Assembly: GCA_016234685.1 (NCBI GenBank)
Contig: JACRAT010000005.1
Location: 62,001 to 126,000, forward strand
Origin: Nitrosomonadales bacterium
GTDB taxonomy: Bacteria > Pseudomonadota > Gammaproteobacteria > Burkholderiales > Gallionellaceae
DNA: 64,000 nucleotides
Reading direction: 5' to 3'
This document shows positions 15,778-25,024 of this stretch, one piece after another (the stretch's first letter is position 1; every line of letters starts with the position of its first letter). Position numbers and translations under genes: made by a program. The notes beneath the pieces are model-generated. The model saw nothing but the letters and a program-made list of their open reading frames with translations. It searched no databases and had not been told where the DNA came from.

Positions 15778-18752
15778 TGAGCAACGCGGGCTTTCAGTTC
15801 GATTCGCACCAGCAATACCAGCTCGACGCCATCAATGCGGTGGCCGACCTGTTCGACGGACAACCCAAGGATGCAGGCAAGTTCGACATCACACTGCGCG
15901 GCGTAGTGACCACCACGGAATCTATACAAGGTGAACTGGCGGTGGATACCGCGCAGGAAGTCGGTGCGATCGGCAACAAGCTGGTGCTGGACAACGCCAC
16001 GATTTTCGCCAATCTGCAAACGGTGCAAGACCACAACGGGCTGGAAGTGCTTGATGCGCTGACCGAGGACGGGCTCGATTTCGACATCGAGATGGAAACC
16101 GGCACGGGCAAAACCTATGTTTACCTGCGTACGGTTTTCGAGCTGGCGAAACGTTACGGCTTCGGCAAATTCATCATCCTCGTGCCGAGTGTGGCGATCC
16201 GCGAGGGCGTGAATACCAGCATCCGCCTGATGCGCGAACATTTTCGCGGCTTGTATCCGTCGCACCCCTTCGATGCCAGCGTTTACAGCGGCGACCGCGC
16301 CGAGGAGGTGCAAGCCTTCGCCACCGCAACCAGCGTGCAAATTCTGGTGATGACTATCGACGCGGTTCGCGGCGACAAGAACTCGCGCATCATCCACCAG
16401 CAGCGCGACAAGTTGAATGGCTTGCGCCCGATTGATTACCTGAAAGCCACGCGTCCCGTCGTTATCATGGATGAGCCGCAGAACATGGAATCTCTGCTCT
16501 CGCAATCGGCGGTGAGCGAGCTCGATCCGGTGTTTACTTTGCGATACAGCGCCACGCACAAACGGCAGCGCAACCTCGTCTATCGACTGGACCCGGTGGA
16601 CGCGCACGACCTGGGGCTGGTCAAGCAGATTGTCGTGGCCGAAGTGGCGCAGCAGGGCGCGGATGCCACGCCTTACATCAAATTGCTGGAGGTGAAGCAC
16701 GCGAAAGCCTGGACGGCAAAATTGGAGCTGGCCTGCCGCAAGGCCGACGGCTCGCTGGAACGCATGCCCAAAACGGTGAAGCAGCATCAGGAGTTGTCCG
16801 AGGTCAGCGGCAACCCCGCCTATGAAGGTTGGCGCATCAATGAAATGCGCATCGCCGACGGCGCGGAACCAGCTAGCATCGAGCTCACCAACCACGGCGT
16901 GCTGACCGAGGGCGAAGCGATTGGCGGCGCGACCGGCGCAATCTACAAGGAGATGATCCGCGAAACCGTGCGCGAGCATTTGCGCAAGGAAGCCATGCTG
17001 CGCAGCAAGGGCATCAAGGTTTTGAGTCTGTTTTTTGTGGATAAGGTGGCGAGTTTTCTCGGCGACGGTGTGAACAACGAGGATGCCGACGGAGAGTTTG
17101 TGCGCTGGTTCGATGAGGTGTTCATCGAAGAACGTGGCAAGGACAAGCGTTACACGGCACTGCTGCCGCAGGAGCCGCGCGAATTGCGGCGTGCATATTT
17201 TTCGCAACTCAAGGCGAAAGGCAAAACGACCTTCGTTGATTCATCCGGCACGACGGCCAAGGATGATGATGCTTACGAGCTCATCATGCGCGACAAGCAG
17301 CGTTTGCTGGACGGGGACGAGCCGGTGCGCTTTATCTTCAGCCACTCTGCCCTGCGCGAGGGCTGGGATAACCCGAACGTGTTCCAGATTTGCACCCTGC
17401 GCGAGATCGGCGCGGAATCCGAGCGCAGGCAAACGCTGGGGCGCGGTATGCGCCTGCCCGTGGCAAAAACCGCCAAGGGCTACGAGCGCGTGGCGGACAG
17501 GGGCATTGCCACGCTGACCGTGATCGCCAACGAGTCGTATCAGGCGTTCGCGCAAAGCCTGCAAAACGAATACAAGGCCACCGGGGTTGCCATCGGACAA
17601 GTCAGGCCGAACGAATTCGCCAAGCTGCCGAGGCGGGATGCAGGCGGTGCGCTGACTGACGATATGCTGGGCTTTAAGCTCTCGCAGGAAATTTTCAATC
17701 ACTTGCACACCCACAACTACCTGAAAGACGGAAAAATTGCGGCGGCTTTTGTGCCAGACAGCAAAAATTTCTCACTCAATCTGCCGCCATCACTGCAACC
17801 CTACGAAGCCGCCATCATCGAACGTGTTCGTGGCGGCGGCATTGAAAAATATGTAAAGAACGGCAACGACCGCAAGCCTCGCAAGTTCAACAAGGCGCTT
17901 TACGCCACGCCGGAATTCGAAGCGTTCTGGAATGCTATCAGCCAGAAAACAACGTATCGGGTGAAAATCGAGCGCGAAGCACTTATCACCCAAGCAGTTA
18001 AGGCGATTAAAGAGGCGCAGAAAATCGCGCCCTTGCGCATCGAAGTGACCCGCGCTGGCGTGAAGGTGCTGCGCGGCGGAGCGCAAGGCCATGAACTCGG
18101 TACGCGCACTGCTGAACTCAAGGGCAGCTATGACCTGCCGGACATCATCGGCGAGTTGCAGCAATCCACTTCGCTCACCCGCAAAACGCTGGCGGAGATA
18201 CTGATCGGCAGCGGCAAGCTGGGCGAATTCATCGGCAATCCGAACGACTTCATCGCGATGGTGCAGCGCAGCGTGCAGGGCGAGCTGGCGAAAATCGTGG
18301 TGGAGGGTATCCAGTACGAAAAAATCGGCGGCTCAATTTACGAACTGCGAGAGTTGCAAGCCGATGGGCTGGAAGAGAAAGAGCGCTTCTGCGACCAGAT
18401 GTATCAGGTGCAGAACCAGAACAAGACCGATTTTGATTATGTGGTTTACGAGTCCGATGTGGAACTCAAGTTCGCCCAAAAGCTCGATAGCCGCGAGGAC
18501 ATCAAGCTATTCATGAAGCTGCCGGGCAAGTTCAAGATTGACACCCCGGTTGGCCCATATAACCCGGACTGGGCGATCATCAAACAGGTGGATGGTGAAG
18601 ACAGAATTTATATGATTCGGGAAACCAAGAGTACGCAGGACGATGACAAACTGCGTCCGTCCGAACTCGCCAAAATCAAATCTGCGCGGAAGCATTTCGC
18701 TGAAATTGGTGTTGGTTATGAGCGCTCGACACCGGAGGGGTGGAGCCTCTAA
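15774..18752 (+). CDS. res: type III restriction enzyme, Res subunit (helicase-nuclease)
   Basis: 992 aa from ATG 15774, which overlaps the mod stop (ATGA); a second ATG follows directly and a GTG lies at 15765. Walker A is METGTGKTY at about 107-115, the DEAD-like box is DEPQ at about 233, and the C-terminal helicase motif VI region is RRQTLGRGMRLPV. The C-terminal nuclease has NPDW at about 930-933 and ETK at 950-952, fitting a PD-(D/E)xK site. Res cuts only in complex with Mod, so the mod repeat also controls restriction. No truncation is seen. Confidence 0.93.
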   Translation: MMSNAGFQFDSHQQYQLDAINAVADLFDGQPKDAGKFDITLRGVVTTTESIQGELAVDTAQEVGAIGNKLVLDNATIFANLQTVQDHNGLEVLDALTEDGLDFDIEMETGTGKTYVYLRTVFELAKRYGFGKFIILVPSVAIREGVNTSIRLMREHFRGLYPSHPFDASVYSGDRAEEVQAFATATSVQILVMTIDAVRGDKNSRIIHQQRDKLNGLRPIDYLKATRPVVIMDEPQNMESLLSQSAVSELDPVFTLRYSATHKRQRNLVYRLDPVDAHDLGLVKQIVVAEVAQQGADATPYIKLLEVKHAKAWTAKLELACRKADGSLERMPKTVKQHQELSEVSGNPAYEGWRINEMRIADGAEPASIELTNHGVLTEGEAIGGATGAIYKEMIRETVREHLRKEAMLRSKGIKVLSLFFVDKVASFLGDGVNNEDADGEFVRWFDEVFIEERGKDKRYTALLPQEPRELRRAYFSQLKAKGKTTFVDSSGTTAKDDDAYELIMRDKQRLLDGDEPVRFIFSHSALREGWDNPNVFQICTLREIGAESERRQTLGRGMRLPVAKTAKGYERVADRGIATLTVIANESYQAFAQSLQNEYKATGVAIGQVRPNEFAKLPRRDAGGALTDDMLGFKLSQEIFNHLHTHNYLKDGKIAAAFVPDSKNFSLNLPPSLQPYEAAIIERVRGGGIEKYVKNGNDRKPRKFNKALYATPEFEAFWNAISQKTTYRVKIEREALITQAVKAIKEAQKIAPLRIEVTRAGVKVLRGGAQGHELGTRTAELKGSYDLPDIIGELQQSTSLTRKTLAEILIGSGKLGEFIGNPNDFIAMVQRSVQGELAKIVVEGIQYEKIGGSIYELRELQADGLEEKERFCDQMYQVQNQNKTDFDYVVYESDVELKFAQKLDSREDIKLFMKLPGKFKIDTPVGPYNPDWAIIKQVDGEDRIYMIRETKSTQDDDKLRPSELAKIKSARKHFAEIGVGYERSTPEGWSL

Positions 18753-18841
18753 CTGACACTTGATTTAGTTTTATCAGGACGAACGGTGTTCCTTCCGCTA
18801 TGCGTTAAACTCCGCCCATTCGTTTTTCTTCAAATCTGAAA

Positions 18842-19669
18842 ATGCAGTTGATCCATTCCGTTTCTGAGTTGCGCGCCCGTTTGGCGGGTGAGTCGTCGGT
18901 GGCTTTCGTGCCCACCATGGGCAATCTGCACGCGGGTCATCTCGATCTGGTGCGTATCGCCCGCCAGCATGGCCGCTGCGTGGTGGTGAGCATTTTCGTC
19001 AATCCGCTGCAATTTGGTGTGGGCGAGGATTTCGATCAGTATCCGCGCACGCTGGAGGCCGACTGCGCGCAGCTCGGTGGGCTGGCGGATGTGGTGTTCG
19101 CTCCCTCGGTGGCTGAGATGTACCCCGTGCCGCAGAGCATGACGGTGACGCCGCCGCCCATCGCCAGCGAGTTGTGCGGTGCGGCGCGGCCCGGTCATTT
19201 CAGTGGGGTGGCGACGGTGGTGTTGAAGCTGTTCAATCTAGTGCAGCCGCAGGTGGCGGTGTTCGGCAAGAAGGATTATCAGCAGTTGCACGTCATCCGC
19301 CAGTTGGTGGCGCAGTTCAATCTGCCGGTCGAGATCATCGGCGGCGAGACGGTGCGGGCGGCAGACGGGTTGGCGTTGTCGTCGCGCAACCAATACCTGA
19401 GCCCTGCCGAGCGCAGCGAGGCGGTGTTCCTGTCGCAGACTTTGGCGGAGCTGCGCCGACGTTTGCAGGCGGGCGAGCGGGACATCGTTACGCTGGAGCA
19501 GCAGGCGGCGGCGGCGCTGACCGCGCGCGGCTGGCAGGTCGATTATGTCTCGGTGCGGGCGCAAGCCACGCTGGCTGCGCCGGAATCGGGAGAGAAGAAG
19601 CTGGTGGCGCTTGCCGCCGCTCGTTTGGGCAGTACGCGGCTGCTGGATAATCTGGAAATTTGCTTGTAG
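18842..19669 (+). CDS. panC: pantothenate synthetase
   Basis: 275 aa. [19 protein letters not shown] at residues 24-42 contains the HIGH-like nucleotide-binding motif, [19 protein letters not shown] follows, and [16 protein letters not shown] carries the KMSKS-like part; [13 protein letters not shown] is also conserved. It joins pantoate to beta-alanine with ATP. panD follows closely, so these two pathway steps remain neighbours while panB is about 5 kb upstream, beyond the R-M genes. Confidence 0.96.
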   Translation: MQLIHSVSELRARLAGESSVAFVPTMGNLHAGHLDLVRIARQHGRCVVVSIFVNPLQFGVGEDFDQYPRTLEADCAQLGGLADVVFAPSVAEMYPVPQSMTVTPPPIASELCGAARPGHFSGVATVVLKLFNLVQPQVAVFGKKDYQQLHVIRQLVAQFNLPVEIIGGETVRAADGLALSSRNQYLSPAERSEAVFLSQTLAELRRRLQAGERDIVTLEQQAAAALTARGWQVDYVSVRAQATLAAPESGEKKLVALAAARLGSTRLLDNLEICL

Positions 19670-19683
19670 AGCCAACTCCGAGA

Positions 19684-19712
19684 TTCCCTTTAGCGGTAGG
19701 CGCTTATATAAT
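19684..19712 (+). promoter_or_regulatory. candidate sigma70 promoter of panD
   Basis: TATAAT at 19707-19712, followed by GCGCGCC, with a weak TTCCCT 17 bp upstream. It lies 27 bp before the panD ATG. It would also drive the arn genes that overlap panD downstream. Confidence 0.5.
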
Positions 19713-19739
19713 GCGCGCCTCTTTTCGGAAGGTCAGTCC

Positions 19740-20120
19740 ATGCAACGCACCATGCTTCAATCCAAATTGCACCGCGTGCGCGTCACGCAGTCGGAGCTGC
19801 ACTACGAAGGCTCCTGTGCGATCGACGATGATCTGCTGGATGCCGCCGACATCCGCGAGTATCAGCAGATCGACATCTACAATGTCAGCAACGGCGAGCG
19901 TTTCACTACCTATGCCATCCGTGCGCAGCGCGGTTCGCGCACTATCTCGGTGAACGGCGCAGCGGCGCACAAGGCCAACCCCGGCGACATCCTCATCATC
20001 GCGGCTTACGCGCAATATTCCGAGCTGGAGTTGCAGAAGTTCCACCCCAAGCTGGTGTATGTGGATGAGCAGAACAACATCGTGATGCAGCGCGATTTCA
20101 TCCCGGCGCAAGCGGCATGA
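19740..20120 (+). CDS. panD: aspartate 1-decarboxylase
   Basis: 126 aa, normal length. [15 protein letters not shown] contains the Gly24-Ser25 self-cleavage site that creates the pyruvoyl cofactor, and AYAQYSELE is the conserved C-terminal part. It makes beta-alanine for PanC. The stop overlaps the start of the ArnC-like gene by 4 bp (ATGA), so pantothenate and envelope-sugar genes are translationally coupled. Confidence 0.96.
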   Translation: MQRTMLQSKLHRVRVTQSELHYEGSCAIDDDLLDAADIREYQQIDIYNVSNGERFTTYAIRAQRGSRTISVNGAAAHKANPGDILIIAAYAQYSELELQKFHPKLVYVDEQNNIVMQRDFIPAQAA

Positions 20121-21100
20121 GCGTCCAGCTTTCCGTCGTCATCCCCGTTTATAACGAAGAGCACGGCCTGCAAGCCCTGTTTGATCGGCTGTATCCGGCG
20201 CTGGATAAGCTCGCTATCTCCTACGAGATCGTGTTCGTCAACGACGGCAGCCGTGACCGCTCTGCCGCCATCCTGCGCGAGCAGTTCCAAAAACGCCCGG
20301 ACGTGACGCGCGTCATCCTGTTCAACGGTAACTTCGGTCAGCACATGGCGATCATGGCGGGTTTCGAGCGCACACGCGGCCAGCGCGTGGTGACGCTGGA
20401 TGCCGACTTGCAGAATCCGCCCGAGGATACCGGCCTGCTGCTGGCCAAGATGGACGAGGGTCACGACTATGTCGGCTCGATCCGCCGTCAGCGCAGCGAC
20501 AGCGCTTGGCGGCACATCGCTTCGCGTGCCATGAACGGCCTGCGCGAGCGCATCACCCGCATCAAGATGACCGATCAAGGCTGCATGTTCCGCGCCTATG
20601 ACCGCCACATCATCGACGCCATCAACAGCAGCCGCGAGGTGAATACCTTCATCCCGGCGCTGGCCTATACCTTCGCGCGCAATCCGGCGGAAGTCACCGT
20701 CGGCCACGAAGAGCGCGCGGCGGGCGAGTCGAAATACTCGCTGTACAGCCTGATCCGCCTCAATTTCGATCTGGTGACCGGCTTTTCGCTGGTGCCGCTG
20801 CAATGGTTCTCGATGGCTGGTATCGGCATCTCGCTGCTGTCGGCATTCTTCTTCGTGTTCCTAGTGCTGCGCCGTCTGTGGATCGGCCCGGAAGCCGAAG
20901 GCATGTTCACCCTGTTTGCGCTGATGTTCTTCCTGATCGGCATCGCCCTGTTCGGCATCGGCCTGCTGGGCGAGTACGTCGGTCGCATCTACCAGCAAGT
21001 GCGGCATCGCCCGCGCTATCTGGTGGAGGCGGTGCTGGAGATGCAGGAGAAGAGTGAAGGGGGAAGGGAGAAGGGGGTAACGGCGGGTGATTCACAATGA
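20117..21100 (+). CDS. arnC: ArnC-like undecaprenyl-phosphate glycosyltransferase (GT2)
   Basis: 327 aa. The N-terminal GT-A domain has [19 protein letters not shown] and [11 protein letters not shown] (the DxD metal site). Two C-terminal membrane spans lie at about 233-258 and 270-292, then [19 protein letters not shown]. This layout and length match ArnC/PmrF, which puts 4-formamido-arabinose on undecaprenyl phosphate at the inner membrane; related dolichyl-phosphate-sugar transferases look similar. The presence of ArnA- and ArnD-like genes directly downstream favours ArnC. The last 15 residues are low-complexity and encoded by purine-rich DNA. Confidence 0.82.
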   Translation: MSVQLSVVIPVYNEEHGLQALFDRLYPALDKLAISYEIVFVNDGSRDRSAAILREQFQKRPDVTRVILFNGNFGQHMAIMAGFERTRGQRVVTLDADLQNPPEDTGLLLAKMDEGHDYVGSIRRQRSDSAWRHIASRAMNGLRERITRIKMTDQGCMFRAYDRHIIDAINSSREVNTFIPALAYTFARNPAEVTVGHEERAAGESKYSLYSLIRLNFDLVTGFSLVPLQWFSMAGIGISLLSAFFFVFLVLRRLWIGPEAEGMFTLFALMFFLIGIALFGIGLLGEYVGRIYQQVRHRPRYLVEAVLEMQEKSEGGREKGVTAGDSQ

Positions 21101-22017
21101 CCAGCGCTGTTGTTTTTGCATATCACAACGTCGGCTGCCGCTGCCTGTCGGTGCTGCTGGCGCACGGCGTGGACGTGAAGTTGGTGGTGACGCACCGTGA
21201 CAACCCGAACGAGAACATCTGGTTCGACAGCGTGCAGGCGCTGGCCGAGTTGTACGGCATCCCGACCATCACGCCGGACGATCCGAATACGCAGGAAGTC
21301 ATCGAGCAGCTCTGCGCCTTGCAGCCGGATTTCTACTTCTCGTTCTATTACCGCGAGATGCTCAAGCGCGAGTTGCTGGCGATCCCGCCGCGCGGTGCGC
21401 TCAACATGCACGGCTCGCTGTTGCCCCAATATCGTGGCCGCGTGCCGGTGAACTGGGCGATCATCCACGGCGAGACCGAGACTGGCTCGACTCTGCATTA
21501 CATGACCGAAAAGCCGGACAACGGCGACATCGTGGCGCAGCAGGCGATCCCCATCCTGCCCAACGATACTGCGCACGAGGTGTTCCATAAAGTGACGGTC
21601 GCCGCCGAGATGGCGCTGAACGACGTGCTGCCCGCCTTGCTGGCCGGAACCGCACCCGCACAGAAGCAGGACTTGAGTCTGGGCGGCTATTTCGGTGGCC
21701 GCAAGCCGCAGGACGGTGTAATTGACTGGGCGCAAAGCGCGCAAACCATCCATAATCTGGTGCGCGCCGTCGCCCCGCCGTATCCGGGCGCAACGACTAC
21801 GTTGCTGGGCAAGCCGATGCGTATCTTGCAGACGCTGGTGACGCGCTGCACAGTGACGGGCGAAACGCCTGCCTTCTACGTGAAGGAAGGTCGTGCCTAT
21901 GCGATCTGCGGCAGCGGCGTGTTGCGCGTGGTGCGTTTCGAGCTGGATGGTGTAGAGATGAGTGCGGCGGAGTTTGCAACTCAACACGGCGCGGCAAGAA
22001 TTGAGTTTGGTAATTAA
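21097..22017 (+). CDS. arnA: UDP-4-amino-4-deoxy-L-arabinose formyltransferase (ArnA N-terminal domain as a separate protein)
   Basis: 306 aa. NMHGSLLPQYRGRVPVNWA near residue 105 carries the catalytic Asn and His, and PDNGDIVAQQ near 140 the catalytic Asp, as in the formyltransferase half of E. coli ArnA. The start overlaps the arnC-like stop by 4 bp. In E. coli this domain is fused to a decarboxylase in one 660-aa protein; here the decarboxylase is a separate gene 139 bp downstream. The role (N-formylation using 10-formyl-THF) is inferred from the domain. Confidence 0.85.
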   Translation: MTSAVVFAYHNVGCRCLSVLLAHGVDVKLVVTHRDNPNENIWFDSVQALAELYGIPTITPDDPNTQEVIEQLCALQPDFYFSFYYREMLKRELLAIPPRGALNMHGSLLPQYRGRVPVNWAIIHGETETGSTLHYMTEKPDNGDIVAQQAIPILPNDTAHEVFHKVTVAAEMALNDVLPALLAGTAPAQKQDLSLGGYFGGRKPQDGVIDWAQSAQTIHNLVRAVAPPYPGATTTLLGKPMRILQTLVTRCTVTGETPAFYVKEGRAYAICGSGVLRVVRFELDGVEMSAAEFATQHGAARIEFGN

Positions 22018-22038
22018 CGCAAAACAGTGAGAAACATT

Positions 22039-22064
22039 CCCCTCGCCCGTAAGCGGGAGAGGGG
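22039..22064. repeat. REP-like hairpin between the two arnA-like genes
   Basis: CCCCTCGCCCG, short loop, CGGGAGAGGGG forms a strong stem. It is followed by further CCCTCTCC/GGGGAAGGGG complementarity up to about 22130. A second copy near 24349 is split by a 59-bp insert, and a related palindrome is at 55863-55885. Confidence 0.75.
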
Positions 22065-22156
22065 GTAGGGGAGAGGGTCTCCCAGATTTCACCCTCTCCT
22101 TAACCCTCCCCTCAAGGGGAAGGGGGTCGAATTTAAAATTGTTGAGGAACCCTGAA

Positions 22157-23197
22157 ATGAAAAAAGTCCTGATTCTCGGCGTGAACGGCTTCATCGGCCA
22201 TCACCTGTCCAACCGCATCCTGGCGACCACCGACTGGGAAGTCTACGGCATGGACATGAGCTCCGATCGCATCTCCGACCTGATCGGCCGTCCGCGCTTC
22301 CACTTCTTTGAAGGCGACATCACCATCAACAAGGAATGGGTCGAGTACCACGTCAAGAAATGCGACGTGATCCTGCCGCTGGTGGCGATCGCCACGCCGT
22401 CCACCTATGTGAAGCAGCCGTTGCGCGTGTTCGAACTGGACTTCGAAGCCAATCTGCCCATCGTGCGTGCTGCGGTGAAATACAACAAGCATCTGGTGTT
22501 CCCGTCCACTTCCGAAGTCTACGGCATGTGCCACGACGAAGAGTTCGACCCGGAAAATTCCGAGCTGATCTGCGGCCCGATCAACAAGCCGCGCTGGATC
22601 TACTCCAACTCCAAGCAGCTGATGGATCGCGTGATCTGGGGCTACGGCATGGAAGGGTTGAACTTCACCCTGTTCCGTCCGTTCAACTGGATCGGTGCCG
22701 GGCTGGATTCCATCCACACCCCGAAGGAAGGCAGCTCGCGCGTGGTGACTCAGTTCTTGGGCCACATCGCACGCGGCGAGAACATCAGCTTGGTGGATGG
22801 CGGCCATCAGAAGCGCGCTTTCACCCACATCGGCGACGGCATCGACGCGCTGATGAAGATCATCGACAACAAGAACGGTGTCGCCACTGGCAAGATCTAC
22901 AACATCGGCAACCCGACCAACAACTACTCCATCCGTGACTTGGCCGACATGATGATGAAGCTGGCCAACGAGTACGTGGAATACCGCGACACCGCTGCCC
23001 GCGTGAACATCGTCGAGACCACTTCCGATGCGTATTACGGCAAGGGTTATCAGGACGTGCAGAATCGCGTGCCGAAGATCACCAACACCTGCGAAGACCT
23101 CGACTGGAAGCCGTCCACCAGCATGGCCGACACCCTGCGTAGCATCTTCGAAGCCTACCGCAGCCAGATCGCTGAAGCGAAGGGTCTGGTGGACTAG
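22157..23197 (+). CDS. arnA: UDP-glucuronate decarboxylase (ArnA C-terminal domain as a separate protein)
   Basis: 346 aa from ATG 22157, preceded by GAGGA at 22144-22148. It is an extended SDR: GVNGFIGHHL at residues 8-17 binds NAD, PSTSEVYGMC holds the catalytic Ser/Thr, and WIYSNSKQLMDRVIWGYG holds the Tyr-x3-Lys pair, as in ArnA. LFRPFNWIGAGLDSI is also ArnA-like. The reaction would convert UDP-glucuronate to the UDP-4-keto-pentose used by ArnB. ArnB itself is not in the window. Confidence 0.87.
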   Translation: MKKVLILGVNGFIGHHLSNRILATTDWEVYGMDMSSDRISDLIGRPRFHFFEGDITINKEWVEYHVKKCDVILPLVAIATPSTYVKQPLRVFELDFEANLPIVRAAVKYNKHLVFPSTSEVYGMCHDEEFDPENSELICGPINKPRWIYSNSKQLMDRVIWGYGMEGLNFTLFRPFNWIGAGLDSIHTPKEGSSRVVTQFLGHIARGENISLVDGGHQKRAFTHIGDGIDALMKIIDNKNGVATGKIYNIGNPTNNYSIRDLADMMMKLANEYVEYRDTAARVNIVETTSDAYYGKGYQDVQNRVPKITNTCEDLDWKPSTSMADTLRSIFEAYRSQIAEAKGLVD

Positions 23198-23244
23198 GCA
23201 TCCCCGAAACTCCGTTCGCACTGAACGTAGGGGGCAACACCCCC

Positions 23245-23277
23245 GAAGTCGAAGTGGTTTGGCGCACCTTCGACTTC
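23245..23277. repeat. intergenic hairpin
   Basis: GAAGTCGAAG (23245-23254) and CTTCGACTTC (23268-23277) form a perfect 10-bp stem with a 13-nt loop. No T-run follows, so it is more likely a REP-type repeat than an intrinsic terminator. Confidence 0.6.
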
Positions 23278-23298
23278 AGTCGCTATGCGACTTACGCT

Positions 23299-23358
23299 GA
23301 TGAAACAACTAGCCATTCGACTAGGCTGCCAAACTTCGTCAGCCAAGTCGCTGGTTAT
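23299..23358 (+). repeat. ~60-bp interspersed repeat, copy 1 (upstream of arnD)
   Basis: It runs from GATGAAACAACTAG to GCTGGTTAT. Compared with the inverted copy at 24368-24426, the first 28 and last 19 bases are identical, while the central 12-13 bases differ. Both conserved parts can form small hairpins (TAGCC...CTA and CAGC...GCTG). No protein role is supported. Confidence 0.8.
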
Positions 23359-23392
23359 CAGTCTGAACGGGATGTGGCTCTTGTCTGAAAAT

Positions 23393-24304
23393 ATGCCCAA
23401 ATACCTCGCCCTCAAGATCGACGTAGACACTTGGCGCGGCACCCGCGAGGGCGTGCCGCGTCTGGTCGAGATGCTGAAGCGGCACGGCGCTAATGCCACC
23501 TTCTTTTTCACTCTCGGCCCAGACCACATGGGGCGCGCTATCAAGCGCGTGTTCCGCCCCGGCTATCTCGGCAAGGTGTCGCGCATGTCGGTGGTGGAGC
23601 ATTACGGCATCAAGACTTTGCTCTACGGCACGCTGCTGCCCGCGCCGGACATTGGCAAGCACTGCGCCGCCATCATGCGCAATGTGCGTGACGAAGGTTT
23701 CGAGGTCGGTATCCATTGCTACGACCACATCCGCTGGCAAGACCACGTGACAGACAAAGACAACGCTTGGACGGACGCTGAGTTCAAGCGCGCGGTGGAT
23801 CGTTACACCGAAATCTTCGGCGACGCCCCGCATTGCCACGCCGCCGCTGGCTGGCAGATGAACCGCGAGGCGTTCCGCCTGATGCAGCGCTACGGGCTGG
23901 ATTACAGCTCGGATACGCGCGGCACGCATCCTTTCATCCCGGTCTGGCAAGGCGAGATCATCGCCTGCCCGCAACTGCCGACTACGCTGCCCACGCTGGA
24001 TGAACTCATCAACCGCGACAACCTCATGCTGGAGTCCTTGCCGGATTACATGCTGAGCCTTACCGCCAGCCAGCCGGAGCAGTCGCAGGTGCTCACCCTG
24101 CACGCCGAGCTGGAAGGCAGCAAGTGGATGCCGCTGTTCGAGCGCATGTTGCAAGGCTGGAAGGCGCAAGGCTTCGAACTAGTGTCGCTGGCGCAATATT
24201 GCCAGAGTCTGAACGAGAATGCCCTGCCGCTGCACAGCGTTGAGATGCGCGAGGTCGATGGTCGCATCGGCAAGTTGGCGGTGCAGGAGGGGGCGTATCC
24301 TTGA
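23393..24304 (+). CDS. arnD: ArnD-like polysaccharide deacetylase (deformylase)
   Basis: 303 aa from ATG 23393; the frame is open further upstream but that part runs through the repeat copy 1. LKIDVDTWRGT near residue 8 supplies the catalytic and metal-binding Asp, GIHCYDHIRWQDHV near 110 the metal His residues, and SDTRGTHPFIP near 185 the later NodB block. Length and motifs match ArnD, which removes the formyl group from undecaprenyl-phosphate-linked formamido-arabinose on the periplasmic side. It is flanked on both sides by inverted copies of a 60-bp repeat. Confidence 0.85.
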   Translation: MPKYLALKIDVDTWRGTREGVPRLVEMLKRHGANATFFFTLGPDHMGRAIKRVFRPGYLGKVSRMSVVEHYGIKTLLYGTLLPAPDIGKHCAAIMRNVRDEGFEVGIHCYDHIRWQDHVTDKDNAWTDAEFKRAVDRYTEIFGDAPHCHAAAGWQMNREAFRLMQRYGLDYSSDTRGTHPFIPVWQGEIIACPQLPTTLPTLDELINRDNLMLESLPDYMLSLTASQPEQSQVLTLHAELEGSKWMPLFERMLQGWKAQGFELVSLAQYCQSLNENALPLHSVEMREVDGRIGKLAVQEGAYP

Positions 24305-24348
24305 GCCAGTAGCGCGACGGCTCGTGGCGGTTACAATGGCGGTGTTTT

Positions 24349-24445
24349 CCCCTCGCCCGCAGGCGGGATAACCAGCGACTTGGCTGCGGTTTTTTGCGGC
24401 CTAGTCGAATGGCTAGTTGTTTCATCAGAGGGTTAGGGAGAGGGG
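24349..24445. repeat. REP-like repeat interrupted by the second repeat copy
   Basis: The left part CCCCTCGCCCGCAGGCGGG (24349-24367) and right part AGAGGGTTAGGGAGAGGGG (24427-24445) together reconstruct the hairpin repeat seen intact at 22039-22064. They are separated by exactly the 59-bp element at 24368-24426. Confidence 0.75.
24368..24426 (-). mobile_element. ~60-bp interspersed repeat, copy 2 (inverted, inserted in a REP-like repeat)
   Basis: Reverse complement of copy 1 with a different 12-nt centre. The host repeat is split cleanly at GCGGG/AGAGGG, which defines the ends of the element and shows that it arrived by insertion. No transposase is encoded, so if mobile it would be a non-autonomous, MITE-like unit. 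No clear target duplication is visible. Confidence 0.6.
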
Positions 24446-24519
24446 CGTTGAGTGCCTCTGGCTTGCGGTCCAACTCTGCTGTCGGCATGAGCCGATGGTA
24501 ATTAGGTTTCCTCATTGTC

Positions 24520-24903
24520 ATGGGACTTTACGCATTCATCGCAATCGGCTTCGGCGCGGCCATCGGTGCTTGGCTGCGCTGGGGACTGGGCTTGTGGCTC
24601 AACCCGGCGCTGCCCGAATTGCCGCTCGGCACGCTGGCGGCGAATCTGGTCGGCGGCTATCTGGTCGGGTTGGCGGTGGCGTTCTTCATGCAGCATCCCG
24701 GCATCGCGCCGGAGTGGCGCTTGTTCGCCATCACCGGCTTCCTTGGCGGGCTGACCACTTTCTCCACTTTTTCCGCCGAGACTGTCACCTTGCTGATGCG
24801 CGGCCAATATACATGGGGTGCGGCGATCATCGCCGCTCACCTCGGCGGTTCGCTGCTGATGACCGTGCTGGGCATCCAGTCGTTCAAGTGGTTGCAGTCT
24901 TAA
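24520..24903 (+). CDS. crcB: fluoride exporter CrcB/FluC
   Basis: 127 aa with four membrane spans. [20 protein letters not shown] carries the conserved Asn, and [16 protein letters not shown] the Phe-box Phe residues and Thr/Ser track of the fluoride channel. The protein removes cytoplasmic fluoride as a dual-topology dimer. I looked upstream for the fluoride riboswitch and did not see its consensus. A DUF190 gene follows 120 bp downstream, a common pairing. Confidence 0.93.
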   Translation: MGLYAFIAIGFGAAIGAWLRWGLGLWLNPALPELPLGTLAANLVGGYLVGLAVAFFMQHPGIAPEWRLFAITGFLGGLTTFSTFSAETVTLLMRGQYTWGAAIIAAHLGGSLLMTVLGIQSFKWLQS

Positions 24904-25024
24904 TGTAAAACGCGCGTAGCGAATCGTTGGTCCTTTCTCCCTTCGGGGGAAAGTTGGATCGGAGGGCGGGCGAGGCAAATTTCATCATCGGGGGCGGCAC
25001 TTGCCCCGCCCGTTAGGAGGCGGT

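Noticed and set aside
15702-17207. Open frame of about 500 codons on the minus strand
   Set aside because: It lies wholly opposite the mod end and res, shows no family features, and is a codon-bias shadow in GC-rich DNA.
23299-23392. Longer N-terminus of ArnD starting at 23285
   Set aside because: The extra residues come from repeat copy 1; the same sequence appears downstream outside any gene, and the family N-terminus begins at ATG 23393.
24305-24519. Possible fluoride riboswitch upstream of crcB
   Set aside because: The conserved fluoride aptamer core sequences are not present; the region is filled by the REP-like repeat and the inserted 59-bp element.
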